From Adiantum capillus-veneris (Eukaryota; Streptophyta; Polypodiopsida; Polypodiales; Pteridaceae), in NCBI GenBank assembly GCA_014529385.2, contig CM043953.1, positions 80,237,838 through 80,301,837 on the forward strand: a stretch of 64,000 bases of DNA, read 5' to 3'. The notes under the pieces are model-generated. The model was given only the letters and a program-made list of their open reading frames with translations. It did no database searches and had not been told where the DNA came from. This document shows positions 1-11,895 of this stretch, piece after piece; position 1 is the stretch's first letter, and each line of letters starts with the position of its first letter. The translations under genes and the position numbers were made by a program.

Positions 1-163
1 TACTGAGCGACCAACCTTTTGAAAAAGTGTGTTGGAACTTGGAACATGGCCTCCAATAAGTCCAATGTGTGCATGTGTTTCAAAGTTCTTGTACTTTCTT
101 TTAAAAAAACAAGTGATAAAATCACGAGGCTTGCCTACCACTAATGGAGCCTAAAAAGGGGGG

Positions 164-165
<2 letters not shown>

Positions 166-235
<70 letters not shown>
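166..235. repeat. (GA)n microsatellite
   Basis: About 70 bp of uninterrupted GA directly after a run of G. This is the first of many GA tracts in the window. Confidence 0.97.
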
Positions 236-238
<3 letters not shown>

Positions 239-1371
239 GTTTTGCAAGGCTCTCATCAGAAACACAACAGGATATCGTTGAGTGATAGCTCCTCATACAA
301 TCGGCAAGCATGCAACCTCAATTTGTAATTGCTATTCCTCCCCAGATTTGTGCAACGAGGTTTCATGTGGCAATGGATCTCGGATGACTGTCGTGTAGTC
401 CCAATAGTCAGAGTGTGCACATTGAAGAGGCATGAGAGGACGATGAGGTGGAACTAGAGTTTTAAGAAGAGAGGAAGTCAATAATAATTTAGGTACGCTT
501 TGACAAGGTAGTGAAAGCCTCCGTAGAGAGAGCAAGGGCGTTGAGCTTTCAATTAGAGAGGAAGGGTCATATTGGATGGTGGAAGCAGCTCCGGGACTTG
601 GGGTTAACCACTACTTCTACCTGTGGCTATGAGGTATTGATAAGGAGCTAGATTCATCCTTTTGTCCCCACCTTAGTAGTGCCAAGGTCTCATGTCCTCT
701 CGATTGACTTCAACACGCGCCATAGTCGGAGAAGGAAGGAGATTCAACCTCTAAGGATAATTCATGAAGCTCATCATGGGAGGCAGTAGCATTTCAATAT
801 TTATGGAGTTTAAAAAGATAGGAAACAAATGTCACCACAATAGGGAAAGTTTCTTCATGACAAAGTGCCACCCTCTCCATTTGTTGGGAAATAGCTGCTC
901 AAAAGGATGTAACAAATGACAATGAGAGGGACCAAGACCTACATATTTGTAGAGAATACAAGAGGAATGTTTGTTTATACAAGGACACAATGCAATTCAA
1001 GCGAAAAACGGACCATGGAGCACAAATTTATGTCTCACCAATGGGTACATTCAACTCCGTGCAATCCAGGTATGAGATAGGTGAACTTACTTGATGCAAG
1101 CCAAAAGGAACACACACATATGGTGTTGGTATTTCAATTGTAGAGGAAGTCCTTGACACGATTTCAACTAGAACCAGAGAATGTGCAGTCTACTTGCAAA
1201 AGAAAGTTCCTAGTAGAGAAACCATCATTTTTGCGATGTGAGTGAACAAACGAAGGAGAAGCTCACATACTCATAGAATTTTCAAAAACTTTCTTTACGA
1301 ACTTCGACGTATTTTCATGTGTACAAGTGGGCAGAAGGTGTTAATACAATATGCTAAGATGTACAAGCTAG
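236..1371. other. Intergenic, no gene recognised
   Basis: No long frame and no protein motif that I can recognise on either strand. It lies just beyond the stop codon of the P450-1 pseudogene, so it probably includes the 3' flank of that locus. Confidence 0.6.
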
Positions 1372-1419
1372 TTAGTCAAGGTTTTTGAAAAGTATGGGCA
1401 TTCCAAATTCCAGCCTTGT
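1372..1419 (-). pseudogene. P450-1 C-terminal fragment (beyond TE1)
   Basis: Read on the minus strand this short stretch carries the last codons of a cytochrome P450, with a Phe-Gly-Met-Pro-Ile motif and a TAA stop at 1374-1372. The intact paralogue at 51 kb ends with a similar FGMPIILVRQ. The reading frame continues exactly across the TE1 insertion from 12455 once one copy of the 5-bp duplication is removed. It is therefore the displaced end of the pseudogene at 12455-13432. Confidence 0.8.
1415..1419. repeat. TE1 target-site duplication, left (CTTGT)
   Basis: CTTGT immediately precedes the left LTR and recurs immediately after the right LTR at 12455-12459. This is the 5-bp duplication expected of Ty3/gypsy integrase. 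Confidence 0.9.
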
Positions 1420-1990
1420 TGCAGCGCAGATAATGTGTCGTGCTCTCTACAGTGGGTGGTCCTCAGTGCAATGTGCATGACAATCTCACTCAAACAGACT
1501 GAACAAAAAGGAAACAATAGACATCAACAGAGCTCACAAAGACACAACAGCAGACCAGAACATATGACTCGACTATCTCAAAGACTAATATAGACTTTGG
1601 CGTGGCAGCACACTTAGCTCCAGAGCCCAGGACTCACAGGTACAATGGGGGTGTCGAGGCTCAGATGTGCCGGGATGGTGAAGACGTGCTCTGTGTATAG
1701 ACTCACTCTAGATGACTACGTACAAGATAATACTAATGGCCCAAAACGAGTACTCATATGTACAACCATAAAGAGCCACCAACGGCTCATAAATGTCCAG
1801 TCAGCTAAGTCTATCTCCAAACTGAATGGTGGTGGTGACCTGGCCACGATGTCCACTAGACTACCGTCGGTACCCTGCCACGTGTCACTCCCCAGCCCAG
1901 AGGGTCCGTCCAGTGTGAACCAGACCAACTGTAACTAATTGTCCAACTCTCTGTCTGTCCTGTGAAGTGACACTGTAGCCCTGCTATACA
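1420..1990 (-). repeat. TE1 3' LTR
   Basis: 571 bp, TGCAGCGC at its left edge and CTATACA at its right edge on the plus strand. It matches 11896-12454 over its whole length with scattered substitutions and small gaps. Confidence 0.93.
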
Positions 1991-2258
1991 GGTAGCCCGC
2001 CACAAGACTGGTCACCATCTCGATGAGCCAAACACTGAAAAACTGCAAAAAGTAACCATATGTACAATGAATGGAGTAGCAAGTAGTGCGGTCTTGTCAT
2101 CCGAGAGAAAGTGTCGTCGCCACTGCCGCACCAGAAGTCTGGATGTCCGGGGGAGCCATCAAATCGATCGTGTAACACTGCGGCTGCTGGACTCTGTTTT
2201 GAACAAACTGGCTCCCTGTGGTTGGAGCAGCCACCTGTTGCACAACGGATGGAAGCAC

Positions 2259-4306
2259 CTACCCTAAAGTGTACTCAGGACGCCTAGTGACACAACCATG
2301 GCGGTGTGCACCAACAACACCGTCACAGCAAGGAACACTCTGCACCTGTGGTACCTGACCTTGAGGCCCCTGCGAAGTATAGTACTGGACTGGGGGTTGT
2401 GTGTATGATCCCAAGAACTGTTGAGAGGGACCTGCTGATGCTCCTGCATACCGTGCAGGTGTCTGGACCTGTGTCCCTGGCTGTGTGTACGATCCCAAGA
2501 ACTGTTGAGAGAGACCTGCTGCTCTTGCATACCCATACCCTGCAGGAGTCTGGACTTGGACCTGTGTCCCTGGCCCAGTCCATCCGTATCTCACAGGAAC
2601 CTGTGTAGACCTATTACCATACAAAAGCGTCTCTTGAAATCCTGATAGCTGTGCTCTTAGGTCGTCAATGATCTTTGACTTAATCTTCAATGCTTGTTGT
2701 AATGCGAAAATCATAGCATCTCTATCTGCGATGGCACTCTCGGCGACTCTCAGAGATCCTTCCATAGCTGCATATGTGGTGGAGTGACGCTGGTGCGTGG
2801 CAGATGGCTGCTTTGTACCTAGTTCTATGGTGGCAATAACAGCCCTTGAGTCTTGAAGTAACTTCTTAGAAAGCTGAAACAAAGAAGTAGAGTCGGGCAT
2901 CCCTGAAGATCCCTCAGATGCATGGGATGCCGGAGGACGTGTAAGTGGCACAGCCGACGAGCTAGGAGGCGGTACAATTGGTCTGGTAGGTACCTCTGAT
3001 ATGACTGTTGTAGATGGAGAGTGAGATATGTTGACTGGAGTATGAGTGAAGATGGGAGAAGAAGGGAGAGAGGATCCTGTAAGGGTGAAGCGGCCATCCT
3101 GTCTTGAGGAGGGGTGGAAGTAGAGACTGGTGATGTAGGCACTGGTGCTGCTGGCACAGTAGAACTAGGGGTAGAAGTAGATGGAGTGTGACTCGGAAGA
3201 CGCGTCACCCTAGTCTGCTGGCTCTTTGAAACTGGAAAGGAGAGTAAAGACTGCACTATATCCTTCGCCACTTTTGCTTTTATCTTCTTTCTCTTGGTAA
3301 CTGTAGGGTCAGCCTGAATACTTACATATTTTCTTTTCCCTTTCGAGGTTTCCTGTGGATCTTCATCCACTTCGTCGAGGCTAACATATATATTTATGAC
3401 CCATGCCAAAAGAGGTGCTGCAAAACATTTGAAGCTTAACTGCACAGATTGCACTTGGGCCCGAAATCTTTTAGCCCTAGACTGTAAAGAGGTAAAGAGA
3501 ATTTGGTGGAATCCATAGGGTATGGTGTGGATCAAACAGTAGAGGCCGTCGCAGTGGGAGAATGATAGTGGGAAGATCACCTTTTTCTTTATCTTCTTTG
3601 GCTTCTCTAGCGAGAAAGTAATACCTGAAGATTGCCAGAATCCGTTTGTTCCTTTCATAGTTTGGGTGATCCGAACTTAGCAGTCCTTGACATGCTTGAA
3701 TTGTTGCATCCTTGGATAGCTTAGAAAAAGTGCGTGTAGCCGGCTTCACATATGGAAAGCTAGTCATAACCATTGCATGGCCAAGCCTTGTAGCTATCAA
3801 CTTGTGGCCCCTTACTTTGGGAAAATCCTTTAACATTTGATGTATCATCTCCACAGGAACAGTGGTAGGTAGATTGGCATCGGCCAATGCTATGAGACCC
3901 AGAGTTTGTAGTTGAGCATTGGAAAAGACCTCGCTTAGAGATGGTCGAGGCTGCTATAAATAAAAATCCAAAGAGAACGCGGTGCGATTTTTGGATGTTG
4001 CAGGCCTCTTGATTATATGACTCATGATTGGCTGTTTCCCTTTCTTTTGAGCTGATTTTGTATGGTCCTCTTGATCACTCGAAGCATCTACTCGGAGTGT
4101 GCTTCTGACTCAGACGGTGAGTCTTCTTTGTAGCTTTCATCACTGGGGTCGCTGGAAGTTATGTCATCCAAGCCGTGGCTACTGCTTGCTGACATCTCCT
4201 CACTCTCTGATTCCTCTGATTCTGCAGCCACAGCTTTCTTCTTTTGCAACAATTCTTTTTGCTTGCTACCACCTTCTGCTATCTGTTTCTTTCTACCTCC
4301 TGCCAT
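2259..4306 (-). pseudogene. TE1 accessory 3' reading frame, downstream of pol
   Basis: Minus-strand coding remnant between integrase and the 3' LTR; I do not recognise the family. It opens at 4306 with a basic stretch (MAGGRKKQ...), then a very acidic Ser/Glu/Asp segment to about 4090. A frame change leads into a Lys-rich part, then (about 3950-3540) a predicted folded domain rich in Leu and aromatic residues. Next come Ser/Thr/Pro-rich sequence, a heptad-like coiled coil near 2770-2650, and a Gln/Tyr/Gly-rich tail with a 28-residue tandem repeat (SQQFLGSYTQP core). At least one stop (about 3953) and three frame shifts break it. Its position is that of the env-like or extra ORFs of some plant gypsy elements, but I see no signal peptide or obvious membrane segment, so an envelope role is not supported. 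Confidence 0.6.
2395..2580 (-). repeat. 84-bp tandem repeat in TE1 accessory frame
   Basis: Two direct copies with the same GATCCCAAGAACTGTTGAGA core starting at 2407 and 2491, period 84 bp. This equals 28 codons and so preserves the reading frame, giving a duplicated Gln/Tyr-rich peptide. Confidence 0.85.
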
Positions 4307-4499
4307 AGTGAGTACAGTTGGAAGAGTGTTTCAGGTACGAGATCCCAACACTAGAAGGAGGTTAATGTAGAGAGCAATAGATTCTATAGACACGTTTTTG
4401 AGATTTCTGGTAGGGTCGAGTGGTGTTAGTTGGGGCGATCCAGTAGGGGTGAGGCACAAAGTGGTAGGAGGGCGAGGGTTCAGGGAAGTTAGTACGAGC

Positions 4500-4945
4500 C
4501 AAAGACAAAGGAAATAAGGGCAAGGGTTGAGGTAGGGGTAGGGGTAAGGGGTGGATAGGTGCGAAGGACAAAGAGGGTAGGGGCCAGGTAGAGAAAGGGT
4601 AGGGGCGAGGGGGTGAGTATGGGCGAGGGGGTGGGTAGGGTAGGGCGAGAGGTGAGAGGGTAGGGATGAGGGAGAGGGTATGGGCGAGGGGGTGGGTAGA
4701 GGGTAGGGGCGAGGGAGAGAGTATGGGCGAGGGTGGGTAGGGTAGGGCGAGAGGTGAAAGGGTAGGGGCGAGGGTAGAGGGTAGGGGCGAGGGAGAGAGT
4801 ATGGGTGAGGGAGAGGGTAGAGGGTAGGGGTGAGGGGGTGGGTAGGGTAGGGTAGGGTAGGGTCGAGGGAGAGAGTAGGGGTGAGGGGTTGAGAGGGTAG
4901 GGGTGGGATTGGTTAAGGGCGAGGTAGAGAGAGGGTAGGGAATCG
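4500..4945. repeat. G-rich degenerate minisatellite (GGGTAGGG / GGGCGAGGG)
   Basis: About 440 bp of near-continuous G-runs on the plus strand spaced by 1-6 bases, including a (GGGTA)n block near 4850-4862. It lies in TE1 between integrase and the accessory frame. Many windows satisfy the four-G-run rule for G-quadruplexes. It resembles but is not the plant telomere unit TTTAGGG. Confidence 0.9.
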
Positions 4946-5711
4946 AACGCAATGGGCAGATACACCGGGAAGAGAAGTTGATGCTCGCAGAGTGGGAGAA
5001 TTAAAGCTTGTGGAAGTTGAAGCTTAGAGAAAAGAAGGCTATTAGGAGGTTAAGGCTCACAAGCAATTTTTACTCGTAGCAAGTTTTGGAGCCCAAAAGT
5101 AAAGAAGCTCGAATGGCCCATTCTTGGGGCTGGAATAATAATTGCACTGCTAATGGGACCAAAGGTTTCAAAGACGGTCCTAAATTTTTATCTGACATAA
5201 ACTCTGCCATATTCTTCACATAGACATTAGTGAATTTTGAGCCTCAAGTCCTTGATTACATATCATTCACTTTCTCAATCACTTGAGCAGATTCTACTTG
5301 TTCAAACTGAACAAAACCACGATCCTTGGAAACTCCCGACTAGAAGCTTAACTCGAAAGACTTAGTACTTGGAGACTCCTGACTAGAAGCTTAACTGGAA
5401 AGACCTTAGTACTTAACGGCAAATAACATTGAGGATAGAAACAATTAAAGAAGGAGTGTTTGGACTGAAGAAGTTCAAGACAATACCCAATTACCAAGAC
5501 TGAGTGGAGAAAAGATACCTTAGGAGGAAAGGCGGAAACTTCAGACATAGCAGAAACTGAGACAGTAACAGGACACCCATTCTGGTGGAAAGATAGTGGG
5601 GAGGAGAGCAGAAACTGAGACAGTAACAGAACACCTATTTTGGTGGAAAGATAGTGGGGAGGAGAGAGATGGGATATACAACCTACAGATGGCGGAATAG
5701 TTGTAGACTGT
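4946..5711 (-). other. TE1 non-coding spacer with two short tandem duplications
   Basis: No coding signal. It contains a 43-bp tandem duplication (second copy of GACTAGAAGC at 5381, first at 5338) and a 58-bp tandem duplication (5551-5608 and 5609-5666). It separates the integrase end from the G-rich tract. Confidence 0.7.
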
Positions 5712-6820
5712 TTACTCAGAGGAGTAATAGCACTTGATTCTGGAGCCATTTACTAGAGGCAATGGAACACCGTCCAAAGTTACTAACTGGATTTCTCCTT
5801 GTGGCAAAATTTCCTGTACCCTGAATGGCCCTTGCAAGGCTGGAACCAGCTTCTGAGCTTTCTTTAGATACTTAGCTTGATAGAGTAGCACCATGGAGCC
5901 CTGCGCTATTTTCGGCCTTCGGAGATGGCGATCATGCCACGCTTTGCGATGAATCTGCTCGGCTTGGAGAGCATGTGAAGCTAACCTCCTGCTTTCTTCT
6001 AACATTGACAGACGAGAGAAGTTTGTTGAAGCAACCCAGCTGTGACACGAACACTTTCCACTCTTGCTGAACCTGAGTTGAACTCATATGGTGCAACTGC
6101 TTCTAAGCCAAAAGCTAGCTGGAATGGGGTGTAGTTAGTGGTTGCCTTGAAGGAGGTGCGATAAGCCCAAACTGTGCCAAGGATAGCCCGAGCCCAAGAT
6201 GTTGGATGCAGATGACAAGCTTTCTTGAGAAGCGTGATTAGCACTTTGTTAGTGCTTTCAACCTGCCCATTTGCTCGAGGATAGTAAGAGCAAGATTTGC
6301 GATGAAAAATCTTGTAATTCGTGAGGAGAGTGGAGATCAATTCGTTGACAAAATGACTACCTTGATCACTGGTGACTTCCAGAGGACACCCAAACCTGCA
6401 AAAAATATTTTCATACAAAAATTTTGCGACAGTGGCGGCTGTACAGTCGATAGTAGCCACCACTTCGGCCCATATTTTTGCATAATTTGTTGCTACCAAG
6501 AGATACTTACGATTTCCTGGTTGAGCAGATGGAGTAACTGGACCAACAAAGTCCAAGCCCCATCTCTCAAAGGGCAACCACGCCATAGATACCTGCAGAG
6601 GGCGATTTGATTGCTTGCTAGGCTTGGGCGCACATCGCTGGCAGACATCACAAATCTTGACATGAGCAATAGCATCTCTAAATATATAGGGCCACCATAA
6701 GCCTGTTTGTAAGATTTTTTGCACCGTGATGTGACCAGGGTAGTGGCCACCTGTAGGACCACTGTGTGCATCCTCCAGAATGTGGTCTACTTCATGAGGG
6801 GAGACGCACCTGTGCAACAC
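5712..6820 (-). pseudogene. TE1 integrase
   Basis: Minus-strand integrase. The N-terminal zinc-binding part (H...H...CDVCQRC) is at about 6800-6620. The catalytic core has LDFVGP (first Asp), TSDQGSHF (second Asp) and QVEST (Glu), with exactly 35 residues between second Asp and Glu, the DD35E signature. The C-terminal part (ends in a VNGSRIKCYY-like tail) is in another frame from about 6005, so one frame shift breaks the protein. No chromodomain follows. All three catalytic acids are kept, although VATDY is changed to VATNY. Confidence 0.9.
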
Positions 6821-6876
6821 ACCATCTGGCCCAGATTTGTAGAGCTATCTGCCAATCAAAGAGAATGGTCTAGACT

Positions 6877-9042
6877 TCAGCACAAGAGTCTTCTTTTTTG
6901 CAAGGGAGAAGCATTATCAGGATATAGGCCAGTAGAGAGCAGATGTAACACATCTCCATACCATTCTGGGGTTGTGTCCACCTTAAAAAGATGACTATCA
7001 GGAAAATCATCATCAACCCCAATATTGGGCTCACCTATGTGTATGCAAGAGAGATGGTTGGCCATGACGTGCCGCCTGCCTGGACTAAGAACTACTTTGA
7101 AGTCGAACTCCTGGACTATGAGTAGCCATCTCCACACTCTTCCTGCAACTTGGGGTTTATTCAGAAGATAGCGTAGCGCATGATGATCTGTGATGATAGT
7201 GAAGTGAACCCCTAACAAGTAATGACGAAACTTTTGTAAAGAATACACCATAGCCAAACCTTCCCTTTTTGTGGTGCTGTAGTTGCGCTCTGCTTTGGTG
7301 AGCAGGCGACTTGCATAGTGAGCAGGGCGATCCAGGTTGTACTCTTTACTAGGCTGAGTCAGCACAGCCCCCATAGCCAGTTGACTAGCATCCGTATGCA
7401 CATGAAAAGGGAGAGACCAATATGGAGCCACTAAAATAGGTGCTTCAGTGAGGTGCTTTTTGAGGTATTCAAATGCTTCAGCCTCAGGTTTTGACCATTC
7501 AAAGGGTACTGTAGCACTAGTGAGTCGGGTCAATGGTTGAGCCACCTGTGCATACATTCGTACAAACCTACGATGATATCCTGTGTGGCCTACAAAGCTC
7601 CGAACACCTTTCGGATTGATAGGAGGTGGTAACTTCACGATTGCCACGATCTTCTCTGGGTTTGGTGCTAAACCTTTGGCAGACACCACACGGCCTAGAA
7701 GTGTGCCCTCAGTGACCAAAAAGTGACATTTGTTAGGATTGAGTTTTAGCCGTGCCTCTCTGCACCTGAGGAAGACAACATAGAGCTGAGCGAGGTGTTC
7801 CTCTAGATTTTCCACTGGGGTTGAACATTGAGCACCTGAGAAGGTCAAAAAATCGTCCATGAAGATGCGAAGATGATCCATAAGCAGAGGAAAAAAGATG
7901 AGATATACCGCTCGATTGAAAGAAGGTGGAGCGTTTTTCAGCCCAAAAGACATTCTAGTGTAGATAAAAATACCCTAGGGAGTCACAAAAGCCGTTTTCA
8001 GCTGATCACCTGGATGGGTACCGAACTGATTGTATCCACTAAACCCATCCATGAAACTGTACAAAACATGCCCTGTTACATCTTTGAGCACACGCTCAGT
8101 GAAAGGTGTGGGAAAACCATCTGGAATAGTTACCTTATTCAGCGCGCGGTAATCTACACACACCCGAATTTTATTGGACTGCTTCTTAGGCGCTATCACC
8201 ATGGGTAATAACCACTCAGAGTGCTCCACAGGTACAATGATCCCTACCTATTGCATTTTTTCGAGCTCTGACTTGACAGCCTCTGCATACTTTGGGTTGA
8301 GCTTATAAGCTCGGCCTCTGATAGGCTTAGCTCCTTCAACCAAAGGGATTGTGTGGAGACCCAATTCTGGTGGGATCCCTTCCAAATCCTTGTAGGACCA
8401 AGCAAAAACATCCTTAAAAGAGTGAATAAAAGAAACTACTTGGTCAAGTAATGCGGGACGCTCCCATAACCAAGCTGCTAAGAGGACGTGCTGAGGGTTG
8501 TCAGGGTTGCCCAAGTTGACTTTTTTGACAGGGTCAGGAGGTGTAACTGTGGAGGGTACTTCAGAAGTTGAAAAATGAGCTGGCTCTTGGAGCTTCGAGA
8601 CATCATGTGCTGGCGTTTGATCGATTGGAAACTCCGCATACTCTTCTTGTAACCATCCTGGTGGAAGCTCATCGAAAGGTAAATCTTCAGACACAGACAT
8701 AACAGGGTGCTTTAGAGTTGGCGGGGCATCCGACCTGGGAGATGTTAGAAGAAGGGGAGAATCATTGGCGAGTTCATACAGAGGATATTTTTTCCCCCTT
8801 GGGTGATGTGTGATAGGTTCCCCGAGGCCGAGGGATTCCATAGGAGGATCATCTGAATCATGAGAATTTGGGGCTGACCCACTTACTTCTTGGACTGGTC
8901 TACTGTCTGCTGTAGGAATAGTGTCTAGTGTAGGACTTGTGACATCTGTGTCCGCCTGAGGAGTTGGAAGAGAGAGTGTTACCGGCACATGTGAGTTTTG
9001 AATAGAGACCACATAGCATGGCATCAAGGCGGTAGCTTCCAA
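6877..9042 (-). pseudogene. TE1 reverse transcriptase and RNase H
   Basis: Minus strand, one frame interrupted by stops near 8245 and 7972. The RT palm runs from the KIRVCVDYRALN block (about 8160) through SFGLKNAPPSF to the catalytic FMDD at 7852-7863, an F-M-D-D form of the usual Y-x-D-D. RNase H follows: HTDASQLAMGAVL, then the REGLAMVYSLQKFRHYLLG block and TDHHALRYLL. An acidic, Pro/Ser-rich linker (9042-8450) separates protease from RT. It copies element RNA into DNA in virus-like particles; this copy cannot do so without readthrough. Confidence 0.92.
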
Positions 9043-9045
9043 CCA

Positions 9046-9894
9046 CTACAACATGTCTTCGTCAGACTTGTCAGGTGGGATGGGCTGCTCAGGGTCGGGG
9101 TTGGACTGTACTAACAATGAGCTGTGATGAACCACTAGATCCATACCTCCTTTGAGCCGAATTGGTTGCATGGGGGAGCCAGGAGTATGTATCCACATGG
9201 CGTCGTTGCCCCAATCATGAAGTGCCTTAGTATGCCTCAACCATGGTCTACCAATCAGCAAAGGAAATCCTCCCTCCACCTGAGGAAGACTGACCACCAC
9301 AAAATCCAAGCTAAATGTGAAGTCTTGTATCATCAAAGGCACCTTCTCTACTATGCCCAGAGGGTAGACTGTCCTCTGGTCTGCCAATGTAACAATGAAT
9401 GGAGCAGGGCGGGTAGGCTGCAGACTTAAGGCCAACATAGTAAATTCTGGCATCAGATTGATCCGAAATCCACCATCCACTATGACGCCTGAGAATTGAT
9501 GCCCAAGAATAGACACAGTGAGACGAGGACTTTTGTAGTCGGTGAGGGGAGCAGTTGGATATGAAATCATGTAGGACTCCAAGGGCTGCACAGGTAGGTG
9601 CCCGCCACTAGGCCCTGCACCACGGTACAGAGACTAGATGATGGAAAGGGTGTCACTTCTAAAATTTGCATCAAGTCGAAGCATGTCGTACAGTGACACT
9701 TGCTGAAAAGTGTTTTTCAAGATAGACTTTGTTGTGGGCTTGTTTCCTTTGATTAGAGCTTGCTTTTGTATCTTAAGCTTCTGCAAGTCCTCTACTGCTT
9801 CGATGAAAGCACCATAAATATCTGATAGAAGCGAGGTAGGTTGGCTCTTGACACTACCTGCTGGTTTGTCAGCTACTACTGGAGTTTGACTCAT
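9046..9894 (-). pseudogene. TE1 protease (retropepsin-like)
   Basis: The active-site segment reads VIVDGGFRINLMP (DGG near 9477) where most retropepsins have D-T/S-G. The C-terminal hallmark LLIGRPWL is present near 9250. DGG is a form I associate with some plant gypsy lineages, so it need not be damage. A stop near 9632 separates the protease from a short upstream segment (9894-9634) in the same frame. Confidence 0.8.
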
Positions 9895-11630
9895 TTGTTG
9901 ACAGGAGATGGAAAGATTGGACCGCCAGGGAGGCTGAGGCCAAGAGCAGCTCTATGTGCCCGTGTGAGCACCCCAGCCGGCTCTTCCACTTGCTTCAACC
10001 CTTCTTGAGAGGCAACTACAAGAGTGGAAGGTGGTGCCTGTGGAATGGAGCTTACTGTGATGAGGTTAAGCTTTGGAAATGTAAACTCCTGCTCGTTCTG
10101 GCTTGTGCTTGCAGATGTGGACGCTCGTTGTTTTGGAAAATCCTTACTATAGTGATTCCTTAGCTTCAGGGCAATGTCGGCAAGGAGGGGACCCTTTTGG
10201 TAAGGGACATTTGCTCTGATAGTGTCCATACTCCCCGCACCTGTAGCACAAAATTGGCCTATTTTGAGGGGCGAGGTGGTCTCGGCCCTTGCTGCATTCG
10301 ACCGGATGTTGAGGTGTAGAAGCTTTGGGGAACTGAAGGAGTACTAGCATGATAAAAGTTGGGGGATGTAAAGTTGTTGTGCATACCTTGCATAGGAGGT
10401 GTTGTCAGCAGAGGTGGCATCGAGTTCTGATGGCTATATGGTGACACCAGGTTTGATGCAGGTGTAAGCCCTTGTTGGAGAGAAGGACCTAGACTTTGAT
10501 GTATCTGCCGTAATCCCTTGATATAGTAGCAATCCTTGTCTTCATGCCCAGACTTCTCGCAGAAGTGGCAATAAGCCCGAAGGGGACAGTCCTGTGGAGG
10601 ATGTCCTAGAGAGCGACATGAGTTGCACCATACCATAGCCTTAGTCTCTTGTTGAGACCGAAGCTCTTCTAGCTCTCTCTTGATTTGATCCAAAGCCTCA
10701 AGATGTGGGGGTTTCTCCTGACGAATCGAAGAGAGATATTTTTCTCCTCTTGAAGAGCGCGTTGTAGTTTTAGGGCTTCAAGTTCTCTACGTAAAGAAGT
10801 CAATGGATCAGCAGAACTTTTCGAAAACACAGAGGGGGTCTCTATGTGAGGGGAGTTGTTGAACAGCTTCCTAGCCCCCTCTATCCTAGGAGCAGCTGCG
10901 ATGAACTCCTCCAAAGTGGCGTCGGGTCGGAGACTCTCCTGGAGTTTTTGTTGAGAAGTTTTTGGAAGCGCCTTCTCCACCCACTTCTTCACCATGAATT
11001 CACCGGGTTGCTGAGGAACCTTGGCAACCAGAGACTTGGTCTTAGTCATAAGCTCTGCAAAAGTCTCCTCTGGCTGGAGCACCATGTTGGCTAACTCATC
11101 CAACACCTTCTCCTTGTAGTCACCGGGCCTGAAAGCTGCACAAAACTGTTGCCTTAAGGCTGCCCAGGTTGCAAAATGGTTCTCTGTAAACTGGCTATAC
11201 CATTTGTCTGCTAAGCTATCTAAGGTGGATGGAAAGAGTACCAAATAAGCATCTTCCCTGTTAAGACCACGACCCCTACAGAGAGATACAAACCTCCTTG
11301 CATGGTCGTAAGCATCTTTTGAAGAGAGTCCTTTGAATGTAGGGAACTTGATGTTTCCTTAGCCAAAATGCTAGCCAACGGCTCCATGGCCCCTTGCTGA
11401 GCCTGAGCCTGTTGCTCAGTAACCTGCTGTAGCGAAATACGAGAGAGCTTTATTGGAGAAGGTGATCTGGAAGATGTGGAACCGGATGAAAGAATGGGTG
11501 ATGTATGTGAAGGTATAGGTAATGAGGTTGATGGACTTCTACTAGGTATCAAAGGTCGTCTTCTGATATAGTACTTCAGAGGGCTTCGTAGTGCGCTTTG
11601 ACGCTCGACTGACCGTCTTGTATGTGTCAT
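9895..11630 (-). pseudogene. TE1 gag
   Basis: Likely start is the ATG at 11630 (MTHTRRSVERQ), after which comes a Ser/Pro-rich leader. The capsid-like part (WYSQFTENHFATWAALRQQF, about 11200-10900) is the retrotrans_gag fold. Two zinc-knuckle regions follow: CHFCEKSGHEDKDC at about 10590-10550 and CYRCGEYGHYQSKC at about 10245-10200, plus a WCNSC...H...C variant. Frame shifts near 11330, 10690 and 10240 break it. It packages element RNA when intact. Confidence 0.85.
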
Positions 11631-11790
11631 GCAGTGGCTGAAGACTGGTCTAGACTCTACTAGACCAGGCTGGACAGGGACGAGGACTAGACCGGGGTCG
11701 GGGAGTTCTAGACCAGGGACGAGGACAGGTGGGACCAAGGCCAGAGAACAGTTGGACCAGGCGAGAGGAGAACAATGCAAGGCAAGGTTT
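11631..11790 (-). repeat. TE1 leader minisatellite
   Basis: Irregular repeats of TCTAGACCAG and GGGACGAGGAC units upstream of the gag start, inside the 5' untranslated leader. Confidence 0.6.
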
Positions 11791-11895
11791 GCAAAGCTAG
11801 GCGAAGCTAGATAGACCCAACTAACTTCAAGATTTCCACCTCACAGAGTGAGATTTCAATTGAGGTCCCACCATGATCGTCAAAATGAGAGCACC

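Noticed and set aside
1645-1938. 97-codon frame found almost identically at 12119-12412
   Set aside because: Its conservation is explained by the two LTR copies of TE1, not by protein selection.
4841-4865. Interstitial telomere repeat
   Set aside because: Units are GGGTA within a wider GGGCGA/GGGTA mix, not the plant TTTAGGG array, and sit inside TE1.
4362-4965. Long Pro/Ser/Leu-rich minus-strand frames (about 200 codons)
   Set aside because: They are translations of the G-rich minisatellite; low complexity in every frame, no start context or homology.
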